64,000 nucleotides of DNA from Candidatus Gastranaerophilales bacterium (GTDB taxonomy: Bacteria > Cyanobacteriota > Vampirovibrionia > Gastranaerophilales > Gastranaerophilaceae). Shown one piece after another: positions 57,053-64,000 of the stretch (its first letter is position 1; every line of letters begins with the position of its first letter). Made by a program: the position numbers and the translations under genes. The notes under the pieces are model-generated. The model made no database searches and had not been told where the DNA came from. It saw only the letters and a program-made list of their open reading frames with translations. The DNA is taken from the NCBI GenBank assembly GCA_910587375.1, contig CAJULR010000009.1:96372-160371 (forward strand). Reading direction: 5' to 3'.

Positions 57053-58534
57053 CTATTGGGCTTGTTCTTTATCTTTTTTAACAACAGGTTCGCCTTTTTC
57101 AGCGTATTCTGTCACCTGTTTTTTGGCTTTATTTTGGGCATTCAGTGCAGAATTTCCGCCAACACAGCCCCCTTCGCAGGACATAATTTCAACAAGATTG
57201 CCATTCGAGCACTGGCCTTGTTTTGCATAGTTTTTAAGCTCTCTTATTGATTGCTTGTTTAACCCGTTTATAATGCAGGGGTGAATTTCAACGTTTTCGC
57301 CTTTTTGCTCCAATGCACTTTTTACAGCTTGTGCAACGCCGCCAGAAAGCGGGAAGTTTCTGCCTTCCTTAGAGCTTGATACTTCAAAATTGGTGTCTTC
57401 AAGGTTGTTTACCTCGATTTTCATTGCAACAAGAAGGCTTCCGAGCTCTTCAAAATTTATAACATAATCGGCATTCGGGTTGTCCATTGCCTCTTTTCTT
57501 TTGGCAGAGCAAGGGCTTATGAACACCGTTATGCAATTTGGGTCTTTTTTCTTTGCAATTTCTGCCGTGTAATACATTGGTGTGCCTGTTTCTGACACAA
57601 ACGGCTTAATTTCAGGGATGTGTTTTTTAACAAGCTCGTTATACGCAGCACAGCAAGATGTTGTCATAAACGGTGCGTTTTCTGCCATTCTTTCTTTAAA
57701 ATCTTCCGCTTCTGTAAGCGTTGTAATATCGGCACCTTCGGCCACTTCTAAAACATCTTTAAAGCCTATTTTTAAAAGCGCTGTGCGTACTTTTTCCATA
57801 GGGTACGGGAATTGTCCGGCAATTGCGGGCGCCATCATTGCAACAACGTTTTTGCCTTCTTTAATTCTTGATAAAACGTCAATTATTTGGCTTTTTTCAT
57901 GGATTGCGCCAAATGGGCATGCCATAATGCACTTGCCGCAGCTTATACATTTTGAAAAATCTATTCTTGCATGGCCTGATTCATCTTTTTTAATGGCGTC
58001 AACCGGGCAAACGCTTTCGCAGGGAACGATTATTTTTGCAATTGCGCTGTACGGGCAAGCATTTATACACATTCCGCAGTTTTTGCATTTTGAAGGGTCA
58101 ATTTGCGATTTTCCGTTTATAATTGAAATTGCGCCAAATCGACAGGTGGTTTTACAAGGCCTTGCAACGCAGCCCTGGCACATATCCGTAACGTGCACAG
58201 AGCTTTGAACGCAGCCTTTGCAGGCGCCTTGAAGCACGGTTAAAATTTCTTCATCAGGTTTTTCTCTTTTTGTGGCGTCATGCGCATAGTCTGATAAAAG
58301 CGTGTATTCATCATCCTTTTCAATTGAATGGCCAAGCCCTGCAACGATTCTGTCCCGAATTACGGCACGTTCTTTATATATGCAGCACCTTAAATCTGTT
58401 TCACAGCCTTTCGGGCGCATATCATAAGGGATTTTTCTTGCGTTTTCTTCAAAATTATCGCTTAAAAAAGCTTCTGCAATTCTTATTAATATTTCTCTTT
58501 TTAAATGTTTAATATTGTTGTCGTTAGTGCTCAT
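57053..58534 (-). CDS. [FeFe]-hydrogenase, group-B-like
   Basis: 493 residues. N-terminal extra Cys region (CKGCVQSSVHVTDMCQGC), three [4Fe-4S] motifs (CKNCGMCINACPYSA, CESVCPVDA, CISCGKCIMACPFGA), then H-cluster motifs: TTSCCAAY (about 292), SPCSAKRKE (about 338) and SCEGGCVGGN (about 450). The second motif is SPCxAKRxE instead of MPCxxKxxE, and the third lacks GGGQP, which are features of group B enzymes. Probably ferredoxin-coupled and cytoplasmic; role in H2 metabolism unproven. Same direction as hydCBA and 116 nt upstream. Confidence 0.85.
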   Translation of the reverse strand: MSTNDNNIKHLKREILIRIAEAFLSDNFEENARKIPYDMRPKGCETDLRCCIYKERAVIRDRIVAGLGHSIEKDDEYTLLSDYAHDATKREKPDEEILTVLQGACKGCVQSSVHVTDMCQGCVARPCKTTCRFGAISIINGKSQIDPSKCKNCGMCINACPYSAIAKIIVPCESVCPVDAIKKDESGHARIDFSKCISCGKCIMACPFGAIHEKSQIIDVLSRIKEGKNVVAMMAPAIAGQFPYPMEKVRTALLKIGFKDVLEVAEGADITTLTEAEDFKERMAENAPFMTTSCCAAYNELVKKHIPEIKPFVSETGTPMYYTAEIAKKKDPNCITVFISPCSAKRKEAMDNPNADYVINFEELGSLLVAMKIEVNNLEDTNFEVSSSKEGRNFPLSGGVAQAVKSALEQKGENVEIHPCIINGLNKQSIRELKNYAKQGQCSNGNLVEIMSCEGGCVGGNSALNAQNKAKKQVTEYAEKGEPVVKKDKEQAQ

Positions 58535-58543
58535 TTTGTCTTT

Positions 58544-58807
58544 CTAAGCTTCCTCTCCAAGCTTTTTATTTACAACCGTGAGGACTTTATCAATTGTGGC
58601 TTCGCTTATAACTTCACCGTCCACTTTTACATATGGAGCCTTTGAATATTGACAATCCGTGTTGCAAAGCCCGTGGCATACAATTCCTTTTGTATCAACC
58701 TTATTCGGGTATTTTCTCTGTAATATAGAAGCAAGCTCCTGCAGGCCTTCGCCGCCCATAATAAAGCATGTTGTTCCCATACAGATTTCTACTTCTATTT
58801 TACCCAT
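58544..58807 (-). CDS. Small [2Fe-2S] thioredoxin-like ferredoxin
   Basis: 87 residues from ATG 58807, GAGGGTG upstream. CMGTTCFIMGG and CHGLCNTDCQ give the C-x4-C ... C-x3-C-type ligands of NuoE/HydC-like ferredoxins. It heads the catalytic hydrogenase unit. Likely an electron carrier for the group-B-like hydrogenase (10 nt downstream). Confidence 0.82.
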   Translation of the reverse strand: MGKIEVEICMGTTCFIMGGEGLQELASILQRKYPNKVDTKGIVCHGLCNTDCQYSKAPYVKVDGEVISEATIDKVLTVVNKKLGEEA

Positions 58808-58849
58808 TATCAAGCACCCTCACAGTATCTTCTTAATATCTTTTATAAC

Positions 58850-58878
58850 ATTATAAAACAAAAGAGGGAAGTTGTAAA
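58850..58878 (-). promoter_or_regulatory. Promoter of the catalytic hydrogenase unit
   Basis: On the minus strand TTTACA (58878-58873), 17-nt spacer, TATAAT (58855-58850). Near-consensus. The transcript would have a leader of about 36 nt with a Shine-Dalgarno before ATG 58807. Confidence 0.75.
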
Positions 58879-58888
58879 ATTTTAAATG

Positions 58889-58925
58889 CAAAAAGGAGCG
58901 CTGGTTTGAATATCAAGCACTCCTC
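58889..58925 (-). terminator. Terminator separating sensory and catalytic hydrogenase units
   Basis: GGAGCGCT (58895-58902) and AGCACTCC (58916-58923) form a stem (one wobble pair); on the minus strand a T run follows (complement of 58891-58894). It ends transcription after the gene at 58949. Confidence 0.7.
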
Positions 58926-58948
58926 TGTTAAAACATATTTAAAAATTT

Positions 58949-59311
58949 TTATGAGTATAAATCAAGCAGTTGTTCGGGGGTTATTGAGGCTTCTTTGTCC
59001 GGGGTGCAATAATGTTTTGAAATTTGTTCCCCAAGACTTTTTAGGCCGTTTCCTGAATTTGAAGGAATAAAAGTTTCCCAGGCAAATGTTTTTCCTTCGC
59101 TGTTTGAAATTTCAACCTCAAATTGTACGCGATCAGAATTTGCCTTCTGTGCTTTAAGGTAAATATCATCATTGCCGGAGGTCCAGTCCATAATGGCTAA
59201 TTGCCTTGCAGGGGCAGACATTTTATTAGCACAAACCATTGTTAAAAAATCTTTATTGTCTTGATTATTTTTTATATGTAATTTTCCAAAACTCACAGGT
59301 GAAATGTTCAC
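58949..59311 (-). CDS. Small protein with FG-type N-terminal element, unknown
   Basis: 120 residues from a GTG at 59311 with AAAGGAAC upstream; an in-frame ATG at 59377 lacks one. Begins MNISPVSFGKLHIKN, an SFG element like the TFGAKK of the 6413-7354 kinase-like protein. The rest has DIYLKAQKANSDRVQFEVEI and TFAWETFIPSNSG, apparently beta/alpha, no known family. Lies between the SpoIIE-like phosphatase and the hydrogenase terminator, so it may be in the sensory unit. Confidence 0.6.
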   Translation of the reverse strand: MNISPVSFGKLHIKNNQDNKDFLTMVCANKMSAPARQLAIMDWTSGNDDIYLKAQKANSDRVQFEVEISNSEGKTFAWETFIPSNSGNGLKSLGEQISKHYCTPDKEASITPEQLLDLYS

Positions 59312-59425
59312 GTCTTGTTCCTTTCTTTTTATTAATGAAGTATTTCTATAAAAACCCGTAAATTTAAAAATTTGCAAAGCTTGTTCTGTAAATTTTGTGT
59401 TGGTTTTACAAGGCAGGGAAGAAAC

Positions 59426-60583
59426 CTACATATACTGAATTTCGACGCGTTTTGTGTATTTTTCCTCTAAAACTTTTTTCATTTTTTTTATGACATTTTT
59501 TCGAATTTCAATTTCAATAGGCAGGTTTGGGTCGTAATGTGCCTGGTTTAATTGTGCGCCCACCATAAAAAGAATGTAATCATTGTCTAAAAGAAGGTTC
59601 ATAAGCCTTGTTGCGGCGTTAATTTCGTCAATGCTTTCTTCATCTTTTAAATATTCATAGGCAAGGCTTAGGGTTAAAATTCCCTCTGTAATAAGGTTTA
59701 CCCCCTCCATTGAAGAGCAAGCCGGCAATTTTCCTGTGTTAAAGGGGCTTTCTGTTATGATTTCCCTGTTTAACTCTCTTGAAATTAAATTCGCCGTTGT
59801 TCCGCCGCAGATTGCTTTTTTGCCCTCAAATTCATCAAAGATTTTAGCGTATTCGCTGTCTTTTTCTGCATGATACGGGGGGCCTGTAAAGATACAGAGT
59901 TTTCTAAGTTTTGCAAAATGTACAACGCAGGCTGAAATGTCGTCTTTTGCCTGTTTGTTGTCAATATATTTAGCGTATTCTACAATATATTTTGAAAGTT
60001 CTCTGCTTGAAATATCAGGCTGGTGTTTGAGCTTATTTTTAATGACGTCGATTAAACCTTTGCGCCGAAGGCCGAGTTTCAGGTTGTTTCCGCCAAGGCC
60101 TGCCTGAGTTACGCCGTCGGAACAAAATATGAGCCTATCCCCAAGCTCAAGCTTTATATGATAAATTTTCATATGTCTGTTTGAAAAGGTTTTTGAGTTT
60201 ATAATTTTACACTCAGGCTCTATAACTTCACCGTTCTTTTTCATCCAGATAAACTGCGGGTTTCCTTCTTCGACAATTCGAACGTCCCCGTCATCTTTAC
60301 AATCCAGCGCAGAAAAGGTGGAATAACTTATCTGGCGCACCTGGCAAACAGGAAGAGAGTTCAAAATCGTTTCACAGGCTGCTTTTATGTTTCTCTGTGC
60401 TTCAATGAACCTTAAAAGCATTGTGGCGGTCATTGTGGATAAAATGTTTGCCTTAATTCCGCTTCCAAGGCCGTCTGAAAGTACCGCAATGAGCCTTCCC
60501 GGGCGTCTTTTTGAAATGAAATAATCCCCAAAGGCGTTTTGGTTATATTTTTTTTCTTGTGTGCAGTTTATATCTATAAACAT
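59426..60583 (-). CDS. SpoIIE-like PP2C-type Ser/Thr phosphatase
   Basis: 385 residues. The N-terminal PPM domain shows QNAFGDYF, LSDGLGSGIKANI (metal-binding DG) and IFCSDGVTQAG, with acidic metal ligands AKDDISACVV near residue 215. A C-terminal region of ~150 residues is of unknown function and contains CGGTTANLISRELNREI. It follows the HydS-type hydrogenase by 9 nt, the arrangement reported for H2-sensing hydrogenases coupled to a phosphatase. Its substrate is not in the window. Confidence 0.85.
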   Translation of the reverse strand: MFIDINCTQEKKYNQNAFGDYFISKRRPGRLIAVLSDGLGSGIKANILSTMTATMLLRFIEAQRNIKAACETILNSLPVCQVRQISYSTFSALDCKDDGDVRIVEEGNPQFIWMKKNGEVIEPECKIINSKTFSNRHMKIYHIKLELGDRLIFCSDGVTQAGLGGNNLKLGLRRKGLIDVIKNKLKHQPDISSRELSKYIVEYAKYIDNKQAKDDISACVVHFAKLRKLCIFTGPPYHAEKDSEYAKIFDEFEGKKAICGGTTANLISRELNREIITESPFNTGKLPACSSMEGVNLITEGILTLSLAYEYLKDEESIDEINAATRLMNLLLDNDYILFMVGAQLNQAHYDPNLPIEIEIRKNVIKKMKKVLEEKYTKRVEIQYM

Positions 60584-60592
60584 TTTGCACCT

Positions 60593-62398
60593 CTATGCCT
60601 TGTCGTCCGTGGCGTTTGGGGTGTCACCCTGTGGTTCTTCGGGCGCAGGGTCTTCTGTTACATCTTTATCGTAATCTTGCGCAATTGAAGACAACAAAAG
60701 TTCGGTTTCAACCATATGTTCTCCCAAAAGACAGGCGATATTTTGAACGATAGAAATGTTTTTGTTAATAACTTCATGGGCTTTTTGGGCAATTTTTTCC
60801 CTGTTCACCTGTGTCCTTGTAACGTCTGCAATAATTGCGCCAACAAGTTCATCCTTTTCAATCGTGAAGGCTGTAATGTCGTACAGGCGGTCATTTGAGG
60901 GGTAATGTTCCTTGTGAATGTCTGCATAATCCCCAAGCGCAGATTTAAAAATGAAGTCAAAATCAACAATTCTGCTGATTTCTGCGCCTTTTAACATATC
61001 GGGGTTTTGTGAATAAACATCATACATATCGGGCATAAACATCTTTATAAAGGCGTTATTGGCTTCAACCACCTTTAAATCCTTGTCCACCATAACCATT
61101 GCAGATGGCATACACCTTAAAAGCGCGTCAGCTTTTCTGTGCGCAATTTGCCTCATATAAGAAGCACACTGTGAAGGCTCCGCCTCGTTTCTTAAAAGCG
61201 CATAGCCCATTTCGCGGCAGGAAGAATATCCGCAGCCGCCGCAATTGAGTTCGTCCTCAACTGAATTTTTACCGATTTTTTTAAGCGCCTTTCGAAGCTC
61301 TTCTACACTGAATTTTTTATCTTCAACGGGTGTCTTTTGAAACTCCATATTGACAACGGTTTCTGCCTTCTTTGGAATTTCGGGGCGGGTTTTTGTGTAG
61401 TTTATAATCTTTGTCATAATATCAAGACCGGCCTTGTTATCCGTAAAGCCTGGCCCTCCGACACAGCCGCCGCCACAGCTTAAGCCTTCGACAAAAATTT
61501 TGCTTTTTAAAGTTGATTCGTCAAACCCGGCTAAAACCTTGTCAATCGTTTCAAGCGAACTTACGTTTAAAAATTTAATGTCTTTTACAACTTCATAATC
61601 ATAATTTCGAAGACATTTTTTAATAGTTTCGTTCATTCCGCCTTCGATAGGATAAATTGACCCTTCATAGGCTTCTTCGGGCACAAAATGCTCCCCTTCA
61701 TATTGGATTTTTTCAGTATTAATATACTCTTCATTCATCCAATATTTTAATTCATCAAAAGTAATTGAAGCGCTGATTAAATCCGGGTTTCTGTCTGCTT
61801 CGTTTTTCTTTGCAATGCAAGGGCCAATAAACACAACCTTTATATCTTCTCCGAATTTTTCTTTTAAATATTTTGCATGCGTTAAAGCGGGAGAAGCCAC
61901 GGGGGTAATGTTTTTGGCAAATTCAGGGTGATATAGCCTTATAAAATCAACCACAACAGGGCAAGCGCTTGATATATGTAGCTTTTTATCGTCCGTTGTG
62001 TCGCAAAGCATTTCTGCTGTTTTAATTGACACTTCCTGTGCCCCGATTGCAGTTTCAGACACCCCTTTAAACCCAAGTTTTTTTAAAATTGCAATAAGTT
62101 TTTCTTTTGGCATGTTGTTAAAAACGCCCGAAAACGTTGGCGCCAAAGAAACGTAAACATCCGGCTTTACGCCGTTTTTTGGCATTAAAATGTTTTTAAC
62201 CTTTTCAATGTCGTTTCTAACCCTTTTTGCCCTTGAAGGGCACGCCAAAACGCACGCCCCGCAAGCGATACACTTATCTCCAATGACGCTTGCATGGCCT
62301 GATTCTATCTTAATTGCTTTAACGTAACATTGCCTAACACACTTGTAACAGTCGCTGCACTCGTTTTTCAGAGTGTAAACAGGAAGAATTTTATTCAT
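60593..62398 (-). CDS. Sensory [FeFe]-hydrogenase HydS (group C) with PAS domain
   Basis: 601 residues. Two ferredoxin motifs (CSDCYKCVRQCYVKA, CIACGACVLACPSRA), then H-cluster motifs SSACPVV (about 148), GPCIAKKNE (about 190) and SCGGGCVGG (about 307). The proton-transfer Cys of TSCCP is replaced by Ala, as in known sensory HydS. A CGGCGYSSC [4Fe-4S] motif (about 388) and a PAS domain (about 430-530, MPSAMVMVDKDLKVVEANNAF) follow, with a Glu/Pro-rich C-terminal tail. Not expected to turn over H2 rapidly. Predicted to pass a signal to the SpoIIE-like phosphatase. Confidence 0.9.
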   Translation of the reverse strand: MNKILPVYTLKNECSDCYKCVRQCYVKAIKIESGHASVIGDKCIACGACVLACPSRAKRVRNDIEKVKNILMPKNGVKPDVYVSLAPTFSGVFNNMPKEKLIAILKKLGFKGVSETAIGAQEVSIKTAEMLCDTTDDKKLHISSACPVVVDFIRLYHPEFAKNITPVASPALTHAKYLKEKFGEDIKVVFIGPCIAKKNEADRNPDLISASITFDELKYWMNEEYINTEKIQYEGEHFVPEEAYEGSIYPIEGGMNETIKKCLRNYDYEVVKDIKFLNVSSLETIDKVLAGFDESTLKSKIFVEGLSCGGGCVGGPGFTDNKAGLDIMTKIINYTKTRPEIPKKAETVVNMEFQKTPVEDKKFSVEELRKALKKIGKNSVEDELNCGGCGYSSCREMGYALLRNEAEPSQCASYMRQIAHRKADALLRCMPSAMVMVDKDLKVVEANNAFIKMFMPDMYDVYSQNPDMLKGAEISRIVDFDFIFKSALGDYADIHKEHYPSNDRLYDITAFTIEKDELVGAIIADVTRTQVNREKIAQKAHEVINKNISIVQNIACLLGEHMVETELLLSSIAQDYDKDVTEDPAPEEPQGDTPNATDDKA

Positions 62399-62618
62399 CT
62401 AAAAGTTCTTTCAACTTCTTTTTGTCAACACCGTAATGTTGCACGCCGTCTATAATTACATTTGGGCCGTGCGTACAAATATTTTCGCACCTTGAGCCTA
62501 TAACTTCAATTTCTGCTTCAAGGTTGTTTTCCTTAATATATTGTTCTAAAAAGTCTAAATTTTCGTCGTTTCCCCTTGCAAAACAAGAGCTTCCCATACA
62601 AATTTTTATGTTTTTCAC
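62391..62618 (-). CDS. Small [2Fe-2S] ferredoxin of the sensory unit
   Basis: 75 residues from a GTG start. CMGSSCFARG and RCENICTHGP are NuoE-type [2Fe-2S] ligands. It overlaps the hydS start by 8 nt and is first in the run, probably feeding electrons to HydS. Confidence 0.82.
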   Translation of the reverse strand: MKNIKICMGSSCFARGNDENLDFLEQYIKENNLEAEIEVIGSRCENICTHGPNVIIDGVQHYGVDKKKLKELLDE

Positions 62619-62813
62619 GTTCCCGCTTAAAAGCCTCCTGAAAAAGCCTCTTTAAAAGACTTTATAAATTATTTAAAAGTTAAATTACTTATAATATAAA
62701 CCAAAAACTTAAACTATGCAAAAAGGTAAAGATAAAACATTTTAATTCAGGATTTTAAAAATAGGGCTTGTTAACGTGTATAATTTCAAAATGGCTCGCA
62801 AAACAGTGTGGGG

Positions 62814-63212
62814 CTAGATTACAAAGGATTTTATATATTTATACGTACATCGAAGCTGCTCTTCGTTCAGTTTTTCAACTAAATCAAACACGGCGCTTTT
62901 AAGCTTTTCTTTGGGCAAAAGGTGAAAAATTTCAAATAAATCCTTAATTTCAATGTTAAAAGCTTTTGAAATTTTCAATAAAAGCTGCGGGTTTGGCATG
63001 TTTTTTCCAAGCTCGATGTTGCTTAAATGCTTGCTGTCGATTTCGATAATCTCTGAAAGTGTTTCCTGGCTCATATTGTGCATTTTGCGGTATTCGCGAA
63101 TGCGCTTCCCAACAAGCTTTTTTACATCAATTTCATCTTCAATTTGTTCTCCGTGTGTGTTTTTGGTGTTTTCTGTGCCCTGGGTTTTGTTTTCAAGATT
63201 TTTGTTTACCAT
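62814..63212 (-). CDS. XRE-family transcriptional regulator
   Basis: 132 residues from ATG 63212; an in-frame extension to 63278 lacks a good site. HTH_3: RIREYRKMHNMSQETLSEIIEIDSKHLSNIELGKNMP. The C-terminal half has DLVEKLNEEQLRCTYKYI. Upstream of the sensory hydrogenase unit, so it could be a local regulator; the effector is unknown. Confidence 0.85.
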   Translation of the reverse strand: MVNKNLENKTQGTENTKNTHGEQIEDEIDVKKLVGKRIREYRKMHNMSQETLSEIIEIDSKHLSNIELGKNMPNPQLLLKISKAFNIEIKDLFEIFHLLPKEKLKSAVFDLVEKLNEEQLRCTYKYIKSFVI

Positions 63213-63278
63213 TTTTAAAAAATTCTCTTTGTTTGCTCTTCCGTTTTTATAATGACCGTTTTGCGCCAAATTCCACAC

Positions 63279-64000
63279 CGTAAAATAGACGATAAATTGA
63301 CAAAAATTCGTTAATAATTTAGAATATTTGTATAAAATTGTAGATTTTTACCAAATAATTCGCTTTTTGTATTGAAAAGTTACCTGGACTGAACTTGTAT
63401 TTGATGAGCAGCGTCATTGCAAGCGTTGTGACAGCGACGAAGCAATCCAGAAACAAACGCTGCCGGGGTGCTGTCATCCTAAGCCTTTAGCTGTCACCCT
63501 AAGTTCGTTTCAGAATCTCAAACAGAACGGGCAAGGGTAAAATCTGCAAGATGAGAAATTTGTTTATCGTTCATCTTTTAATAGGAAATTGTTTATTATG
63601 AAAAATTGTTCATCGTTGTTTTATGGCGCTCTTTTGCGCAAATTTAGAGGTGGGTTTAAATCCGTTTTCACTGGATTGCCGCGGTACGCTGACGCTACCC
63701 TCGCAATGACGGTTGCTCAATCAATGAACAGGGACCGACTTTGTCATTCTGAACTTGTTTCAGAATCTAAAACGAATTCGGGACAGACCCTGTGGGAAAC
63801 CAGACATTTTGCACGAAATCAAAAGATTTCGGCAAAAGTAGTCAAACAAGTTCAGGGTGACAGCTGCGCATTAAAAACCCGTAGGTTGGGTTTTAACCCA
63901 ACATCATTCAACCAGCGCGTCACCCTGAACTCGGCTAAAACCCAATTAATGTACAGTCGTCATTCTGAACTTGTTTCAGAATCTCAATGTCGTGGTAAGA
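63279..64000. repeat. Gene-free region rich in dispersed repeats
   Basis: No gene is supported. Two repeat families occur. Family 1 begins CTGGATTGC and ends CGCAATGACGG (or the inverse): 63412-63450 (inverted) and 63671-63712, plus 1803-1842. Family 2 is the 26-nt GTCATTCTGAACTTGTTTCAGAATCT at 63743-63768 and 63959-63984, with degenerate copies near 63493-63520 and 63918-63935. These look like intergenic palindromic-type elements. Purpose unknown. Confidence 0.65.

Noticed and set aside
1..64000. CRISPR arrays, prophage and insertion sequences
   Set aside because: No regularly spaced direct repeats, transposase, integrase, terminase or capsid genes were found; repeat clusters are short and irregular.

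Overview
The window looks like the chromosome of a strictly anaerobic, low-GC, diderm (two-membrane) gut-type bacterium. The best guess is the Vampirovibrionia/Melainabacteria lineage (Gastranaerophilales-like). Evidence seen here: a YidC of the cyanobacterial/thylakoid type (no large N-terminal periplasmic domain, an extra loop between TM segments), a Pmp-like autotransporter and a Skp-like periplasmic chaperone (outer membrane), an oxygen-sensitive class III ribonucleotide reductase, three different [FeFe]-hydrogenases, and citramalate synthase. The lineage is an inference from gene content; no 16S gene or phylogeny is available.

Layout. 1-1452: 3' part of a glycine-rich surface-type protein. 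1.9-10 kb: housekeeping genes (mnmE, yidC, a FliA/WhiG-type sigma factor, rqcP, a PfkB-family kinase, recF) interrupted by a two-gene small-membrane-protein cassette and a kinase-like protein. 10-19.3 kb: a large acidic coiled-coil protein, a GT-C glycosyltransferase, a candidate small RNA, a TRIC-type channel and an autotransporter. 19.4-27.4 kb: DtxR-type regulator, ThiF/MoeB-like E1, a radical SAM + ATP-grasp pair, and class III RNR (nrdD-nrdG) behind a cobalamin-type riboswitch. 27.5-28.8 kb: an annexin-repeat-like protein and a basic-tailed unknown. 28.9-37.9 kb: a long co-directional minus-strand run that starts at a MerR-type promoter with a 19-bp spacer and encodes flavin reductase, exported flavodoxin, YkgJ-like protein, a Tat-exported aldo/keto reductase-ferredoxin, a frameshifted NapH-like polyferredoxin, TatA, TatC, and nickel-pincer cofactor genes larB, larC1, larMN, larE. 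38-44.7 kb: split ChrA pair, second GT-C enzyme, GDP-fucose synthase, pyruvate kinase, MetY. 44.8-46.9 kb: GNAT-like protein, tRNA-Pro with partial duplications, and a second small-membrane cassette. 47-52.6 kb: cimA, hybrid sensor kinase, rph, skp, ybaK-like. 52.7-62.6 kb: hydrogenase island with a sensory unit (HydS-type hydrogenase, SpoIIE-like phosphatase, [2Fe-2S] protein) and a catalytic unit (group-B-like hydrogenase, HydC/HydB/HydA electron-bifurcating-type complex). The end of the window is a gene-poor repeat cluster.

How it fits together: the genes describe a fermenter that disposes of electrons as H2 through a trimeric NAD(H)/ferredoxin hydrogenase while sensing H2 with a signalling hydrogenase. 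A separate electron route to the periplasm (membrane ferredoxin, flavodoxin, Tat-exported reductase) appears to be under MerR-type control. Several promoters share an unusual layout in which TATAAT lies exactly 6 nt upstream of an ATG with no Shine-Dalgarno sequence, which points to leaderless mRNAs. Two of these drive the paralogous small-membrane-protein cassettes, the best candidates for an undescribed system in the window.
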